A stretch of 8,231 bases of DNA from an uncultured Prevotella sp. (GTDB lineage: Bacteria > Bacteroidota > Bacteroidia > Bacteroidales > Bacteroidaceae): the NCBI GenBank assembly GCA_900547085.1, contig URFI01000098.1:1-8231 (forward strand), given 5' to 3'. Shown here piece by piece: positions 8,001 through 8,231 of this stretch (its first letter is position 1; every line of letters begins with the position of its first letter). Made by a program: the position numbers and the translations under genes. The notes below the pieces were generated by a model. That model was not told the DNA's origin. It saw only the letters and a program-made list of their open reading frames with translations, and searched no databases.

Positions 8001-8187
8001 GCGCCTTCTCGGCCGACTCGTAGGCGAAATAATTGGTGTGCAGTTTCAGTCTGTTCACCTCGTTCACCTGCAAGTCATGCCACTCTGTATCGGTAGGCAT
8101 GTCTTTTTGGATAACAGGCGTAAGATCGGCACTGGCTGGTAGTGCGGACAAAATGGCCAAAGAGGCCGCGATCAATGCTTTTTTCAT
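5017..8187 (-). CDS. lacZ: Exported LacZ-type beta-galactosidase, glycoside hydrolase family 2
   Basis: Retaining glycosidase expected to cleave terminal beta-galactosides, probably in the periplasm or at the cell surface. I chose the ATG at 8187-8185 (1,056 residues) over the TTG one codon earlier. The N-terminus MKKALIAASLAILSALPASA is a type I signal peptide with likely cleavage after Ala20; there is no lipobox cysteine. Domains in order: jelly-roll sugar-binding domain (about 50-225), Ig-like linker, TIM barrel (about 350-640) with NRHEMDP, a further beta domain, and the C-terminal LacZ beta-sandwich (about 775-1050) with YFGRGPIENYADRK. The acid/base is Glu478 in SLGNET and the nucleophile Glu544 in QCEYNHAMGNS. 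Glu432 and His434 in EANQEGHG match the Mg ligands of E. coli LacZ. No SusC/SusD genes or regulator are adjacent, so a polysaccharide-locus role is not shown. Beta-galactosidase is the best call; other GH2 activities are possible. Confidence 0.95.
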   Translation of the reverse strand: MKKALIAASLAILSALPASADLTPVIQKDMPTDTEWHDLQVNEVNRLKLHTNYFAYESAEKALTGDRKVSANYLSLNGTWKFHFAEAPNKRPSGFFETNYDDAAWKTISVPGIWELNGYGDPVYLNIGFAWRGHFKNNPPQVPLKNNHVGSYRRIINIPNSWDGKQIIAHFGSVTSNIYLYVNGMYVGYAEDSKVAAEFDITPYVKKGDNLIAFQTFRWCDGSYSEDQDFWRLSGVARDSYLYVRNEKVQVSNIKLTADLANNYQDGALSVNLDVKGSPTVDFDLLNANGISVSKHSVDFKGQRHGNVAFNIKNVKPWTAETPYLFTLVTTVKKGGKVIEVIPQKVGFRKVEIRNNQLLVNGQPIYIKGANRHEMDPDGGYIVSRERMIQDIKIMKQFNINAVRTCHYPDDPQWYELCDEYGLYVVAEANQEGHGFGYEDDAPTKKPMFAKQILERNQHNVEMFYNHPSIIIWSLGNETADGPNFTAAFDWIKSVDSSRPIHWERAIKGPNTELYCPMYLPQKACEEYALSTAKEDQKPLIQCEYNHAMGNSGGGLKEYWDLVRKYPKFQGGFVWDFVDQALRDTKRGIYTYGGDYNKYDPSDNNFNCNGLISPDRVPNPHMYEVGYEYQNIWVQPVDLMAGKIKVRNEYFFRDLGNYALQWKILVNGKEAQKGTVSNLQVQPQQTADLTLPYNLDELLADPQNRDVQLNIDFALKQPEPLMQKGQVVAYQQLPIKDYYLEKSTNPEPEMETLAWYGNLKKTSKKKAKQVTIENQQMSISFDKQTGLMTKYVVGDVSYLADGGVLKPCFWRAVTDNDMGAGINKKYSVWRNPAMTVKNINVKKVKGQGNNSMLVTVDYDMPGVKSQMTIEYLITMSGKVEITQTLVPNAGAKVPGMLRYGMVMQLPYNMDKSEYFGRGPIENYADRKFSQRFGIYQQTADEQFYPYIRPQETGTKSDMRWWKQTGEKGMGLLVRSNKPFYASALHYTVEYLDDGDEKEQRHIQEVPKSKFTNLHIDGEMAGVGGIDSWSGHAEALEEYRVPFGHKKFQFTLTPMGR

Positions 8188-8209
8188 CAATTTGGAATTT
8201 TTAGTTATC

Positions 8210-8223
8210 CGCCCCTGTGGGCG
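8210..8223. other. Small perfect dyad upstream of the beta-galactosidase gene
   Basis: CGCCC-CTGT-GGGCG forms a five-base-pair stem with a four-base loop, ending 22 bases before the beta-galactosidase ATG when read on the minus strand. It could lie in the 5' leader or promoter, or be the end of something beyond the window. No TAnnTTTG or TTTG promoter pair is visible in the 44 bases available. GC-rich dyads this short arise by chance, so the call rests only on position. Confidence 0.2.
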
Positions 8224-8231
8224 ATTGTTTG

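Noticed and set aside
5017..8187. Polysaccharide utilisation locus
   Set aside because: Only the GH2 enzyme is present. No SusC/SusD pair, regulator or second glycosidase is visible, and the neighbour is a convergent transporter gene of unrelated family.

Overview
The window looks like chromosomal DNA from a member of the Bacteroidales, most likely Prevotella or a close relative. The PurL, secreted LacZ-type beta-galactosidase and split chromate-transporter proteins all read like that group. Start codons lack clear Shine-Dalgarno sequences and are instead preceded by A-rich stretches. The intergenic DNA carries degenerate GTTGACGA-like octamers of a kind I recall from Prevotella and Bacteroides genomes. 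The genus is inferred from protein character and was not tested.

Layout, left to right. Positions 1-2603 (+) hold the C-terminal two thirds of purL (purine biosynthesis), whose start lies outside the window. A short spacer of 88 bases follows and contains four tandem octamers. Positions 2692-3282 and 3284-3859 (+) are two short-chain chromate-ion-transporter (CHR) proteins, separated by one base and probably co-translated as the two halves of one transporter. The 224-base spacer 3860-4083 is almost entirely an octamer array. Its left part runs in one orientation and its right part in the other, so it can fold into a very long imperfect hairpin. Positions 4084-4962 (+) encode an EamA/DMT-family inner-membrane transporter. 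Positions 5017-8187 (-) encode an exported GH2 beta-galactosidase that converges on the transporter, and the 54-base gap between their stop codons contains an imperfect dyad that may be a shared terminator. The last 44 bases are the upstream region of the beta-galactosidase.

The genes do not form one pathway. PurL is housekeeping, the CHR pair and the EamA protein are membrane transporters of uncertain substrate, and the beta-galactosidase is a carbohydrate-degrading enzyme with no SusC/SusD partner in view. I see no defence system, mobile element, CRISPR, tRNA or rRNA. The coding content is ordinary; what most deserves a second look is the octamer array with its long hairpin, and the recurrence of the same octamers on the other side of the CHR pair.
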